A stretch of 64,000 bases of DNA from Mucilaginibacter glaciei. Lineage in GTDB: Bacteria; Bacteroidota; Bacteroidia; Sphingobacteriales; Sphingobacteriaceae. The number at the start of each line of letters is the position of its first letter. The stretch's first letter is position 1. Shown one piece after another: positions 16,844-25,181 of the stretch. Where the stretch lies: the NCBI RefSeq assembly GCF_014773245.1, contig NZ_JACWMX010000001.1, positions 310,001-374,000 of the forward strand, in the 5' to 3' direction. The notes beneath the pieces were generated by a model. The model saw only the letters and a program-made list of their open reading frames with translations. It did not search any database and had not been told where the DNA came from. Position numbers and translations under genes: made by a program.

Positions 16844-17857
16844 ATGATGACTGTAGATTTACGCAGCGATACCGTAACCAAACCAACCGCCGGGATGCTC
16901 GAAGCCATGTGGAGTGCCAAAGTAGGCGACGACGTTTTTGGCGAGGACGAAACCGTGAACGCGCTAGAGCAAAAGGCCGCGGCAATGTTCGGGATGGAGG
17001 CTGCTATCTATTGCCCGACGGGCACCATGACCAACCAGATCGCCATTAAATGCTTTACCCAACCACTTGATGAACTTATTGCCGACCAAACCGCGCACGT
17101 TTATCGGTACGAGGGTGGGGGAATCGCTTTTAATTCAGGCGTATCTACCCGTTTATTGAATGGCTACCGCGGTATTATTACTGCTGAAATGATTTCGCCC
17201 GAGATCAACGCTGAGAATATCCATTATCCGCATACCAGTTTAGTAGTCTTGGAAAATACAGTCAATAAGGGAGGGGGCAGTTGTTACACTATCGAGCAGA
17301 TCAAACCTATCGCCCAACTTTGCCACGACAGAGGCTTAAAATTACATTTGGATGGCGCACGTATTTTTAACGCGCTTACCCATACCGGCGATAATGCTGT
17401 GGAATATGGCAAATATTTTAACGGGGTTTCTGTTTGCCTTTCAAAAGGCTTAGGTGCACCTGTAGGCTCGGTTTTACTGGCCGACAAGGCAATTATCAAT
17501 TATGCGCGCCGCATCCGTAAGGTTTTAGGCGGAGGCATGCGCCAGGCAGGTTTTTTAGCCGCAGCTGGTATTTACGCACTTGACCATCATGTGGAGCGTT
17601 TAAAGATAGACCACACGCACGCGCAAATCATGGCCGATGCTTTGTTAAATACTTCTTGGGTTACTAAAGTAGTACCGGTAGAGACTAACATCATCTTATT
17701 TGATACAGTAGAACCTGCAGATGTTGTATTGCGCAAACTGGTGGAAAATGGCATTAAAGCAAGTAGCACAGATACCCACCGCATCCGTTTTGTAACGCAT
17801 TTGGATATACACCCCGAGCAAGTGGAATACGTGGTGAGTGAGCTGAAAAAGTTGTGA
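16844..17857 (+). CDS. ltaE: Low-specificity L-threonine aldolase
   Basis: PLP enzyme that cleaves L-threonine or L-allo-threonine to glycine and acetaldehyde. The 337-residue length is typical. VDLRSDTVTKPT is the standard N terminus, GDDVFGEDETVN and PTGTMTNQIA follow, LHLDGARIFNA holds the PLP-contacting Asp, and the Schiff-base lysine is Lys201 in SKGLGAPVGS. It is divergent from the Gly-rich protein gene, 42 bases away. The stereospecific subtype cannot be told from sequence alone. Confidence 0.93.
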   Translation: MMTVDLRSDTVTKPTAGMLEAMWSAKVGDDVFGEDETVNALEQKAAAMFGMEAAIYCPTGTMTNQIAIKCFTQPLDELIADQTAHVYRYEGGGIAFNSGVSTRLLNGYRGIITAEMISPEINAENIHYPHTSLVVLENTVNKGGGSCYTIEQIKPIAQLCHDRGLKLHLDGARIFNALTHTGDNAVEYGKYFNGVSVCLSKGLGAPVGSVLLADKAIINYARRIRKVLGGGMRQAGFLAAAGIYALDHHVERLKIDHTHAQIMADALLNTSWVTKVVPVETNIILFDTVEPADVVLRKLVENGIKASSTDTHRIRFVTHLDIHPEQVEYVVSELKKL

Positions 17858-18020
17858 GTTTCCAGTGGTGAGTGGGGAGTATTCAGTGGTGGGGAGTAAG
17901 GGGTTGTTAGTAGTCAATGTTATTTAGGAGATGCTAACCTTACATAGCTTACACCTCCGAACTTATCACTCATCCTCCGCATAACTCAAAACTTACAACT
18001 CAAAACTAAAACTTAACAGC
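17858..18020. repeat. Low-complexity intergenic repeats
   Basis: The interval holds degenerate tandem words: GTGGTGAGTGGGGAGT and CAGTGGTGGGGAGTAAG on one side, and AACTCAAAACTTACAACTCAAAACT on the other. This is a simple intergenic repeat with no coding potential. It lies between two co-directional genes. Confidence 0.5.
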
Positions 18021-18034
18021 TCTGTTATTTGCAC

Positions 18035-19120
18035 ATGAACCGCCTCCTCAAAAAACTCGAAAAAATAGGCCGTGACCCTAAGGTAACGGCAAAAGCAGTA
18101 GGGCTGCGCTACGTAGCAGACTCCACACCCGGTTACACGCGCAAAAAATCGGGTAAGGGGTGGACGTACCTCGATGCCGATGGAAAAACCGTAAAGGATA
18201 AAGAGCTGATTGAGCGGTTTAATAAGCTGGTTATACCACCTGCCTATACTAATGTTTGGATGTCGCCTTATGATAATGGGCACCTGCAATTTACTGGTAT
18301 CGATGCAGCCGGGCGTAAACAGTACCGGTATCACACCTACTGGAACAAAATTCGGAACCAATCTAAATATCATCGTCTGCAAACCTTCGCTGCGCACCTA
18401 CCGGCTATAAGGCAGCAGGTAGATAAGGACCTGGCCCGCAAAAATCTCGATCATGAGAAGGTGGTAGCATTGGTAGTAAGGCTCATGGAGCTTACCAGTA
18501 TCAGGGTGGGCAATGAATCCTATAAAAAACTTTATGGTTCTTTCGGGTTGACAACATTGATGGACAGGCACGTAAAGATCGAAGGATCGAACCTTAACTT
18601 TGAATTTAAGGGTAAAAAAGGGGTGATGCATAAAGTGGCCCTGCAAAGTAAAAAACTGGCCAAACTGGTTAAGCAATGCCGTGATATCCCGGGCAAAGAG
18701 CTGTTCCAGTTTTATAATGACGATCACGAACGTTGCACCATAGGATCGGGTGATATCAATAATTACTTAAAAGCGATAACCGGCGAGGACTTTACCGCCA
18801 AAGATTTCCGTACCTGGGCAGGCAGCGTTAGCGCACTGTATGCCTTTAAGGAAGCAGGCGAATTCAGTACCATATCCGAATGTAAAAAGAAGATTGTAAG
18901 CGTGCTGGACGATGTAGCTATCAATCTGGGTAATACCCGCACCGTTTGCAAAAAATATTATGTACACCCCACCGTGATAAAAAGTTATGAAGAGGGTACC
19001 ATATTCAAATACATCAGCAAGCTGGATGGTGATAAGGACGTAAAAAGTTCTGAATTAAACATAGCGGAAATGGCTTTGTTAAAGATCCTCGAAAACGAAA
19101 AGCTGGCAGAAGCAAGTTAA
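18035..19120 (+). CDS. DNA topoisomerase IB (poxvirus-type)
   Basis: Cytosolic enzyme that relaxes supercoils through a 3'-phosphotyrosyl intermediate. ATG 18035 gives 361 residues, normal for bacterial topoisomerase IB; TTG 18029 adds only two residues. The N-terminal domain contains RKKSGKGWTYLDADG and VIPPAYTNVW. The catalytic domain shows Arg157 in SIRVGNE, Arg259 in FRTWAG, and the nucleophile Tyr309 in CKKYYVHPTVI. It is not linked to a repair operon here. Confidence 0.95.
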   Translation: MNRLLKKLEKIGRDPKVTAKAVGLRYVADSTPGYTRKKSGKGWTYLDADGKTVKDKELIERFNKLVIPPAYTNVWMSPYDNGHLQFTGIDAAGRKQYRYHTYWNKIRNQSKYHRLQTFAAHLPAIRQQVDKDLARKNLDHEKVVALVVRLMELTSIRVGNESYKKLYGSFGLTTLMDRHVKIEGSNLNFEFKGKKGVMHKVALQSKKLAKLVKQCRDIPGKELFQFYNDDHERCTIGSGDINNYLKAITGEDFTAKDFRTWAGSVSALYAFKEAGEFSTISECKKKIVSVLDDVAINLGNTRTVCKKYYVHPTVIKSYEEGTIFKYISKLDGDKDVKSSELNIAEMALLKILENEKLAEAS

Positions 19121-19150
19121 AACTTGAACGCTACTGATGGCTATATTTTG

Positions 19151-19190
19151 CAAAAAAAAGGGTTAACCAGGCTTGCCCCGATCAACCCTA
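19151..19190 (-). terminator. Terminator after the blaI-M56 pair
   Basis: On the minus strand a stem formed by AGGGTT (19159-19164) and AACCCT (19184-19189) is followed by eight T residues (the A run at 19152-19159). It is 28 bases past the M56 gene stop at 19217. It faces the convergent topoisomerase gene and could serve both. Confidence 0.7.
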
Positions 19191-19216
19191 AGATCTAGGT
19201 TTAACTAACTTAACTT

Positions 19217-21361
19217 TTACTTTTTGTTCTTTTTGGTGTAGATGAATATGACACCGTTTTTAGCCTTGTCGCCATATTTGTCAACCACATTTGTATTCTT
19301 GCTTACGTTTATCCGGTCTATATCAAAGGCCGATAGTTTTTTCATCGCTTTTTCAGATGCTTCTTTGCCGTCTATGATGTAAAGCTTATCGGCCATGTTC
19401 ACCGGGGTGACCACGTCACCTGTTTCGCGGTCAATCATATCAACTGTGGCAACATTATTAAATCGTAATATCGTACCGTTGGGTTTTGTAGTCCGCACAG
19501 AAACAACGCCTGTCGGTTCATTGTGTAGCCTTAAAACAGTGCCATTTATGGTATTCAATTTGCCATTGCCGTATCCGGTCACTGTTACTGCACTATCAGT
19601 AGTGTGTAATTTGTCGGTAGGGTAGCCGGTGATAACAACCTCTTTCAGATCCGGGTCGGTTTTATAGGCTTTTACCCTTACTTCGTTAAGCTTTAATTTT
19701 GGGTCGGTTTTCAATCCTTTTACAACAAGCACATCATTCAGTTTTAATTTAGCTGGGTAACCCGCTACCACAACTTCGGTCAGGGGCTCCTTGTAAGCGC
19801 TTATCCCGCTTACTTTTACACCTTTTGTGATGTTTAATGCTGCAATTTGCTGGCCATTTGCGGTGGTGGTTAGTCCCGGCAGGGCAGATACTATGGCCAG
19901 TTCAGATGTAGTCAATAAGCCCGGCGCTTTATTTACGCCATTAATACGAACGTTTGTTATTTGGTTACGTCTGCCCAGGCGGTTGGCAAGTTTTTTACCG
20001 GCTTCGGAATCACTCGTGGTGATAAACATCACCTGGCGGCCATTATCCAAGTCAAAGCCATGGTCGGGGCCTATTAACCCCGCAACTGCGTTTGCTGCTA
20101 CAATATTTACGGCCGAGATCTTATCAGGATCGATATTCTTAAACTCGCGGCTGCTTATCTTTTTGCCGTTCAATATTAAGTTCATTGAATCCAGTCCGCT
20201 GTTCCTGTTTGAAGTACCGATGTATAAGGTTGTTTTTTTGCCGGTATCTGCTTTGCCCGTTGTGTAGGCAAAAACAAGGCTGTCGCTTTTCACGGTTGCG
20301 GGTTTAGCATTTGTGGTAGTTGCAAAAGTAAAGGTCGATTTTAGGGTAGTGTCCTTTCCTGTTAGCTGGATAGCAGCTGCTTTGGTTTCTTTAATAGCTG
20401 TTTTGGTATTATTGATCGCAGTAACTGTTGCCTCTTTTATAGCTAAAGTAACCGGTTGCATGGCGTTAGTTATTTTGAGTGTAAGGGGCTTGGCAACCTC
20501 GGCCTTTGATAAGGTAAATACCAGTAGCAAGGCCACTACAGCCGGTATTACAAACACATAACGGGTAAGGTTAACCCTCGAAGATCTTTTTGCGTTCATC
20601 ATGATTATACGTTTTTTAATGGTTGATATGTTAAAGTGGTTAACAATGCCGGGCGTGCTGTTGTTGAAACTCACATTCACCAGGCTGTATTGGTAGGTCT
20701 TGCTGTCGAATCCCTTGTTGAGGATCTTGCGATCAGTTATAAATTCGATGTTTTCCCTTACCGCTTTTTTCATCAACCAGATACCGGGGTTAAACCAGTA
20801 GAAGATGCTGCTCAGTTCAGCTAATAAAATGTCAATAGTGTGCCAGCCGTTAACGTGTACCTGCTCATGTAGCAGTATCGCTTCCAGATCGGCGGGGGTG
20901 TGGTTATTAGGGTTAATATAAATGCTTTGCCAAAAAGAAAACGGAGCGGCATCACCTTCCATCAGCCTTACGTCATGGTTATAGATCTGTGCCGGTTTAG
21001 ACCGGCGGTAGAGTTTAAATAACGAGAATAACTGCATAGCCAGCCGCATAGCCAACAACGCGGCACCCGCCCAGAAAACGTAAGCTGCCCATTTCCAGTA
21101 ATCCGTGTGTGTGGCCAGCTTTTCTGCGGGGGCCTGCCAAACCAAGGCAACGTTCTGCACCGGGCGCGCAATCGTTTCGTGCCGTTGGGCAAATGCGGTC
21201 AGGTCTATCTTAGGGTAAAGTGTAGCAAAGATTATTGCTGTTACCAGGTAAACCCTGTTGAGCGTATAGAATGTAAGATGCCTTAGCACCAGATAATAGC
21301 CCGCGCAAAACAACAGCAGGGCTATGTTAACTTTAAACAAAAAAACAAACAACGTTGGCAT
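19217..21361 (-). CDS. BlaR1-like M56 sensor protease with C-terminal plug-like domain
   Basis: A 714-residue membrane protein downstream of blaI. The N-terminal 210 residues carry four hydrophobic spans and a gluzincin zinc site, His165-Glu-Gln-Val-His169, with RENIEFITD about 35 residues on as the likely third ligand. A further span (FVIPAVVALLLVFTL) lies near residue 275. Instead of a penicillin-binding sensor domain, the rest is a Thr/Lys-rich extracytoplasmic tail with internal repeats (KLNDVLVVKG, KLNEVRVKAY, DLKEVVITGY). It has two plug-like segments: LILNGKKISSREFKNIDP, and YIIDGKEASEKAM with GVIFIYTKK at the end. It probably senses an envelope cue and cleaves BlaI. Confidence 0.85.
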   Translation of the reverse strand: MPTLFVFLFKVNIALLLFCAGYYLVLRHLTFYTLNRVYLVTAIIFATLYPKIDLTAFAQRHETIARPVQNVALVWQAPAEKLATHTDYWKWAAYVFWAGAALLAMRLAMQLFSLFKLYRRSKPAQIYNHDVRLMEGDAAPFSFWQSIYINPNNHTPADLEAILLHEQVHVNGWHTIDILLAELSSIFYWFNPGIWLMKKAVRENIEFITDRKILNKGFDSKTYQYSLVNVSFNNSTPGIVNHFNISTIKKRIIMMNAKRSSRVNLTRYVFVIPAVVALLLVFTLSKAEVAKPLTLKITNAMQPVTLAIKEATVTAINNTKTAIKETKAAAIQLTGKDTTLKSTFTFATTTNAKPATVKSDSLVFAYTTGKADTGKKTTLYIGTSNRNSGLDSMNLILNGKKISSREFKNIDPDKISAVNIVAANAVAGLIGPDHGFDLDNGRQVMFITTSDSEAGKKLANRLGRRNQITNVRINGVNKAPGLLTTSELAIVSALPGLTTTANGQQIAALNITKGVKVSGISAYKEPLTEVVVAGYPAKLKLNDVLVVKGLKTDPKLKLNEVRVKAYKTDPDLKEVVITGYPTDKLHTTDSAVTVTGYGNGKLNTINGTVLRLHNEPTGVVSVRTTKPNGTILRFNNVATVDMIDRETGDVVTPVNMADKLYIIDGKEASEKAMKKLSAFDIDRINVSKNTNVVDKYGDKAKNGVIFIYTKKNKK

Positions 21362-21373
21362 AGCTTTAAAGTG

Positions 21374-21730
21374 TTAAGGTTTTTCAATCAGTTTAATGAT
21401 CTCCTGCAATTCGCCGGTACTTATCTTTTTCTCGTTGGCAAAAAAGGTAACAAGGTCTTTATAAGAGTTTTTAAAATAGTCGCTCACAAAGCCGCTCATA
21501 AATTTATTTTTGTACTCTTCTTCATTAATGGCGGGCGTGTACCGGTACGAGTTGCCTAACTTTTCGCCGGTTACAAAACCTTTGCGCTCCAGGTTCTTTA
21601 TAGTTGATGCCAGGGTGGTGTAAGGCGGTTTTGGCTCTTTTAGCAGGTCTAAAAAATCTTTTATAAAACCCCTTCCTGCCTGCCAAACGGCCAGCATAGC
21701 TTCTTCTTCCTGTTGTGATAATTTTTCCAT
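21374..21730 (-). CDS. BlaI/MecI/CopY-family repressor
   Basis: A 118-residue winged-helix dimeric repressor. LSQQEEEAMLAVWQAG and the recognition-helix region PPYTTLASTIKNLERKGFV match the BlaI pattern, and the C-terminal half (NKFMSGFVSDYFKNS) is the dimerisation and protease-sensitive part. It precedes the M56 protease by 12 bases, the usual regulator-sensor order. Two palindromic operators overlap its own promoter (21735-21768), so autoregulation is likely. No beta-lactamase is nearby, so the regulon is unknown. Confidence 0.93.
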   Translation of the reverse strand: MEKLSQQEEEAMLAVWQAGRGFIKDFLDLLKEPKPPYTTLASTIKNLERKGFVTGEKLGNSYRYTPAINEEEYKNKFMSGFVSDYFKNSYKDLVTFFANEKKISTGELQEIIKLIEKP

Positions 21731-21734
21731 CTTC

Positions 21735-21768
21735 TACGATTATATCGTAAACATACGACTATTTCGTA
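21735..21768. promoter_or_regulatory. Double BlaI operator
   Basis: Two 15-bp palindromes lie 4-37 bases upstream of the blaI start: TACGATTATATCGTA (21735-21749) and TACGACTATTTCGTA (21754-21768). Both have TACGA/TCGTA arms and centres 19 bp apart. Between them, on the minus strand, TATGTTTA (21748-21755) is a 7/8 match to the -7 consensus, so bound repressor would block RNA polymerase. Confidence 0.85.
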
Positions 21769-21882
21769 AAAATAAAAATTATTTAACATTTTTTAGATTT
21801 ATTTTCAGGTGATATTGGTCACTTATTCACTGTTGTAGGTAAAAACCTCCATAACGATATTTTTAGTGTCTTTAAATTATGT

Positions 21883-21890
21883 TAGATTTG
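21883..21890 (+). promoter_or_regulatory. Candidate -7 element for the SDR gene
   Basis: TAGATTTG is an exact TAnnTTTG match, 35 bases before ATG 21926. No TTG is seen at the usual -33 spacing, so confidence is moderate. Confidence 0.45.
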
Positions 21891-21925
21891 GTTAAACTAA
21901 ACTTTTAAACTAAATACCCTCGTCT

Positions 21926-22774
21926 ATGCCTTTCACAACTACGGTAATCACAGGCGCAACCTCCGGGATAGGTAAAGAGACAGCCATTGAGCTCGCCAGA
22001 AAAGGTCACGCCATTTATATGCTTGTACGTGATATAGCTAAAGGTGAGGAAGTGAAAGAGCTGATCATCGAGCTTACCAAAAACAGGAGCATCTATGTGA
22101 TAGAATGCGACCTGGCCGATCTGGAGAGTGTGCGTAATGCAGCAAACCTTTTAAAAGTTAGTTTATTAGCAATAAATGTTTTAATAAACAACGCTGGGGG
22201 CATCTTCAAGGATTATGAAGAAAGTAAGCAAGGTTATGAAATGACCTTCGCAGTAAATCATTTGAGCCATTTTGTATTGGTACAGCATCTAATGCCGTTG
22301 TTGCAAAAGGGGCAGGCCAGGGTTATCAACGTAAGTTCCGAAGCGCACCGCACCGGTAAAACCCGCTTTAAGGATATGCAATGGAAAACCAGCCCATACT
22401 CGGCTTATGCGGCTTACTCAATGGCTAAACTTTGCAATATTTACTTTACGCGTTCATTAGCTATCAAATATGGGCCGAAGGGCATTACCTCTTTTGCGCT
22501 GCACCCCGGTTTAGTGGCAACCGGCTTCGGCTCAGAATTAACCGGGATAGGAAAATTTTTCATGTGGTTAGCCAGGCCATTTATGATCACTGCCGAGCAA
22601 GGTGCAGAAACTACTGTGTTTTTAGCAACGGCCCCCCGATTAGACGCAAAAAGCGGGCAGTACTTTAAAAAGTGTAAGGTTAGTGGCGTATCCTCAAATG
22701 CCGCAGATGAGGGCTCACGTAACCGCTTATGGGAATTGAGCACCGAAATGGCCGGCCACTACTTGGGCGAATAA
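21926..22774 (+). CDS. Short-chain dehydrogenase/reductase, retinol-dehydrogenase-like
   Basis: A 282-residue NAD(P)-dependent oxidoreductase. The Rossmann motif TGATSGIGKE is at the N terminus, LINNAGG is the second cofactor motif, and the catalytic Ser is in VINVSSEAH. The catalytic Tyr and Lys are in YSMAK (within YAAYSMAKLCN). The following PGLVATGFGSEL fits the retinol dehydrogenase/WWOX-like subgroup. Substrate not deducible. It stands alone between the blaI operator region and the cytochrome gene. Confidence 0.9.
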   Translation: MPFTTTVITGATSGIGKETAIELARKGHAIYMLVRDIAKGEEVKELIIELTKNRSIYVIECDLADLESVRNAANLLKVSLLAINVLINNAGGIFKDYEESKQGYEMTFAVNHLSHFVLVQHLMPLLQKGQARVINVSSEAHRTGKTRFKDMQWKTSPYSAYAAYSMAKLCNIYFTRSLAIKYGPKGITSFALHPGLVATGFGSELTGIGKFFMWLARPFMITAEQGAETTVFLATAPRLDAKSGQYFKKCKVSGVSSNAADEGSRNRLWELSTEMAGHYLGE

Positions 22775-22813
22775 CCACCTGCCTTTAGATGTTGTAACAT
22801 TTTTATAGTAAGT

Positions 22814-22844
22814 TTGCAGCTTACAATTAAATGACATAACTTTC
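22814..22844 (+). promoter_or_regulatory. Candidate promoter for the cytochrome gene
   Basis: TTG (22814-22816, within AGTTTGCAG) and TAACTTTC (22837-22844, 7/8 match to TAnnTTTG) are separated by 20 bases, the normal Bacteroidota spacing, and end 27 bases before ATG 22872. Confidence 0.55.
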
Positions 22845-22871
22845 GTGTAATTAGAAAGCCCCTCATTACAC

Positions 22872-23417
22872 ATGATCAACAAAAAAATATTGGCCACATT
22901 TGGCCTGCTATCTGTAGTAGCCGTAATGGCAATGGCTCCTGCCAAACAGGAAGAAAAAGAAAAACCGAAATACACCAACCTGAAGGTTTTGCCAAAAAGT
23001 ATTACCGACCAGCAGCTGCATACAGTGATGGATCAATGGTCGCGCTCTTTAGGTGCACGCTGTGGTTTTTGCCATGCCCGGAACGAAGAAACTAAAAAGA
23101 TGGATTTCGCGAGTGATGCCAAGCCCGAAAAGGAGATGGCCCGCCACATGTTTAAGATGACCGCCATGCTTAATAAGAAATTCTTTGAGGCTAAAAAGGA
23201 TAGTACCGGCATGATGGCCGAAACCGGTGTTAACTGTAACACCTGCCACCGTGGTACATCACACCCCGAATTGGTTAAGACATGGCCGGAGCGTGGCCCG
23301 CGCCCCGGTCAGGGTGGCCTCGGCGGCCCGCCTCCGGGTGGTTTGGGTACACCGCCTTCCGGTGGACAGCAGGGCGGTACTCCACCTGCAGGTACACCGC
23401 CGCCTACAAGAGAGTAG
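22872..23417 (+). CDS. Exported dihaem c-type cytochrome, reaction-centre-cytochrome-like
   Basis: A 181-residue periplasmic cytochrome with signal MINKKILATFGLLSVVAVMAMA. Two haem-binding motifs are present, CGFCH at 64-68 and CNTCH at 122-126, and several Met residues between them (HMFKMTAML) could serve as axial ligands. The arrangement resembles small non-photosynthetic homologs of the photosynthetic reaction-centre cytochrome c subunit. The tail from about residue 142 is Pro/Gly-rich (GPPPGG, GTPPSGG, GTPPAGT) and probably disordered. It precedes the exported NIF3-like gene by 80 bases; a functional link is possible but unproven. Confidence 0.88.
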   Translation: MINKKILATFGLLSVVAVMAMAPAKQEEKEKPKYTNLKVLPKSITDQQLHTVMDQWSRSLGARCGFCHARNEETKKMDFASDAKPEKEMARHMFKMTAMLNKKFFEAKKDSTGMMAETGVNCNTCHRGTSHPELVKTWPERGPRPGQGGLGGPPPGGLGTPPSGGQQGGTPPAGTPPPTRE

Positions 23418-23497
23418 TATTTTCAAAGACGTAGAATTACTGAGCATCAGTTTGAAAAAAGTGGTGCTCGGTTTGTTTAAAAAATTAAATTTACGGT

Positions 23498-24388
23498 ATG
23501 AGTAGCAGAAGGAGTTTTATAGTGAGCACTACTAAAGTGGCAGGTGCTTTAACCGTGTTTAACGCTTTGCCATCCGTTTTAAAGGCGGCCGTATCAAATG
23601 AAAAGAAATACACCGTTCAGGAAATTATTGACGTTATCCTCAAAGAAGGAAAGCTAAAGCTTATCCCCGGTACGGTGGATACTATAAAAAGCGGCAGTGC
23701 CGATACCGTTGTTACAGGTATTGTAACTACCATGTTTGCTACTATTGAAGTCATAGAGCAAACAGCAAAACTGGGCGCAAACTTTATTATCGCGCATGAG
23801 CCAACGTTTTATAACCATGTTGATGATAAGGAGTTTGTAAAGAACAACCCGGTGATGCAGCAAAAGCTCGATTTGCTGAACAAATACAAGATCACCATTT
23901 GGCGCTGTCACGACTATATTCACTCCATCAACCCGGATATTGTTGGTCATGGGTTTTTAAAGAAAACCGGTTGGTTGCCGTATTACAAAGGCGGCACTAC
24001 CACTGTGATTCCGTCGCAAAGTTTATTGCAGGTTGTACAGCATTTAAAATCAACATTAAATATAGCGCATGTTCGCGTAATTGGCGATTTGAAACAGCCC
24101 TGCCAAAAGCTGACGATCATCCCGGGTGCTGCGGGTGGTAAATGGCATCTGTCAGCAGTGATCAGTGATAAACCGGATGCGTTGATCATTGGCGAGCAGT
24201 CTGAATGGGAAACAGCCGAATTTATCAGGAATGCCAACGAACAGGGCCGCAAGGTAGCATTGATCGTACTGGGCCATTCGGTAAGCGAAGAGCCGGGGAT
24301 GGAGTATTTTGTAGAATGGTTAGCACCTAAGTTGCCCGGCGTTAAAATAACACACCTTACATCCGGAGATCCGTTTACGTGGTTGTAA
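23498..24388 (+). CDS. NIF3-like dinuclear metal protein with Tat-type signal
   Basis: A 296-residue NIF3/YbgI-family protein, a hexameric dinuclear-metal fold of uncertain reaction. It carries an N-terminal export signal with SRRSFIVS and a hydrophobic stretch to about residue 30, which fits Tat export of a folded metalloprotein; ordinary NIF3 proteins are cytosolic. The first metal site reads His100-Glu101-Pro rather than the usual His-His, and the second is His260 with nearby Glu264/265 (LGHSVSEE). The His-to-Glu change may alter the metal or activity. It ends just before a palindromic repeat. Confidence 0.8.
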   Translation: MSSRRSFIVSTTKVAGALTVFNALPSVLKAAVSNEKKYTVQEIIDVILKEGKLKLIPGTVDTIKSGSADTVVTGIVTTMFATIEVIEQTAKLGANFIIAHEPTFYNHVDDKEFVKNNPVMQQKLDLLNKYKITIWRCHDYIHSINPDIVGHGFLKKTGWLPYYKGGTTTVIPSQSLLQVVQHLKSTLNIAHVRVIGDLKQPCQKLTIIPGAAGGKWHLSAVISDKPDALIIGEQSEWETAEFIRNANEQGRKVALIVLGHSVSEEPGMEYFVEWLAPKLPGVKITHLTSGDPFTWL

Positions 24389-24395
24389 ATAAGTT

Positions 24396-24482
24396 ATGTC
24401 ATTGCGAAAAGCGCAGCGAATGTGGCAATCTCAGCATATCTGCATGTCCTATGAGATAGCCACGCAATCGCTCGCAATGACA
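24396..24482. repeat. REP-like palindromic repeat, type A, copy 3
   Basis: Starts ATGTCATTGCGAAAAGCG and ends CGCTCGCAATGACA, matching the two copies at 2998-3084 and 3121-3207 at the ends and in the inner GTGGCAATCTCAGCATATC, but more diverged inside (GAGATAGCCACGCAATC). It sits between the convergent NIF3-like and tesA-like genes, the position where a bidirectional terminator would be expected. Confidence 0.88.
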
Positions 24483-24495
24483 CGCTAAACATATT

Positions 24496-25173
24496 CTACA
24501 ACACTCCCTTTAGCACTTCCCACACATTATTGGCTAATATTTTAGCACCCTGTGCAGTAGGATGGATGCCGTCGCCCTGGTTTAGTTTACGGATACCGCC
24601 TACGCCCTGTAATAAGAAAGGTACCAATGCCATGTTATTTTTCGTCGCCAATTGCGGGAAGATGTTTTTAAACCCATTCACATAGTCGGCGCCCATATTT
24701 GGTGGTACCTGCATACCCAGCATTACCAGTTTGGCATTGGGGTATTTGGCCTTTACTCGGTCAATGATGTCCTGCAGGTTTTGTGTGGTTTCCTTTACAG
24801 GTATGCCGCGCAAGCCATCGTTAGCACCTAATTCTAATACAAAAATATCTACACGCTGCTTCAAAAGCCAGTCGATACGGCCCTTACCGCCCGCTGATGT
24901 TTCGCCGCTTAAACCGGCATTGATCACCTTGTAAGGCAACTTAGCCGAATCTAATTTGAGTTGCACCTGGTTAGGGAACGCATCAGTTGGGTTATCTAAT
25001 CCATAGCCGGCGCTGAGGCTGTCGCCAAAAAACAATATGGTCTTTTTCGTGGGCGCACTGGCTTCGGTTGACGTTGTTTTGGGTGTATCTGCTGCCGACG
25101 ATTTACTGCCACCGCTGCAGCTTGCAATTAATATAACCGGGACAAGTAACAGGGCTTTTATTTTACGTAACAT
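24496..25173 (-). CDS. tesA: SGNH/GDSL lipoprotein esterase, TesA-like
   Basis: A 225-residue lipoprotein hydrolase. The signal ends in the lipobox IASC (Cys19) and a Ser/Thr-rich spacer follows. SGNH blocks are complete: GDSLSAGYG with nucleophile Ser52, the Gly in NAGLSGETSAG, the Asn in ELGANDGL, and Asp/His in GIHPTAQG. This fits thioesterase I/arylesterase TesA. It lies 8 bases after the ybbP-like permease, so it is the last gene of a ybbA-ybbP-tesA operon. In E. coli tesA is divergent from ybbAP; here all three run together. Confidence 0.92.
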   Translation of the reverse strand: MLRKIKALLLVPVILIASCSGGSKSSAADTPKTTSTEASAPTKKTILFFGDSLSAGYGLDNPTDAFPNQVQLKLDSAKLPYKVINAGLSGETSAGGKGRIDWLLKQRVDIFVLELGANDGLRGIPVKETTQNLQDIIDRVKAKYPNAKLVMLGMQVPPNMGADYVNGFKNIFPQLATKNNMALVPFLLQGVGGIRKLNQGDGIHPTAQGAKILANNVWEVLKGVL

Positions 25174-25181
25174 GCTTTTTA

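Noticed and set aside
19217..21730. Beta-lactam resistance locus
   Set aside because: There is a BlaI/M56 pair but no beta-lactamase gene nearby and no penicillin-binding sensor domain in the protease.
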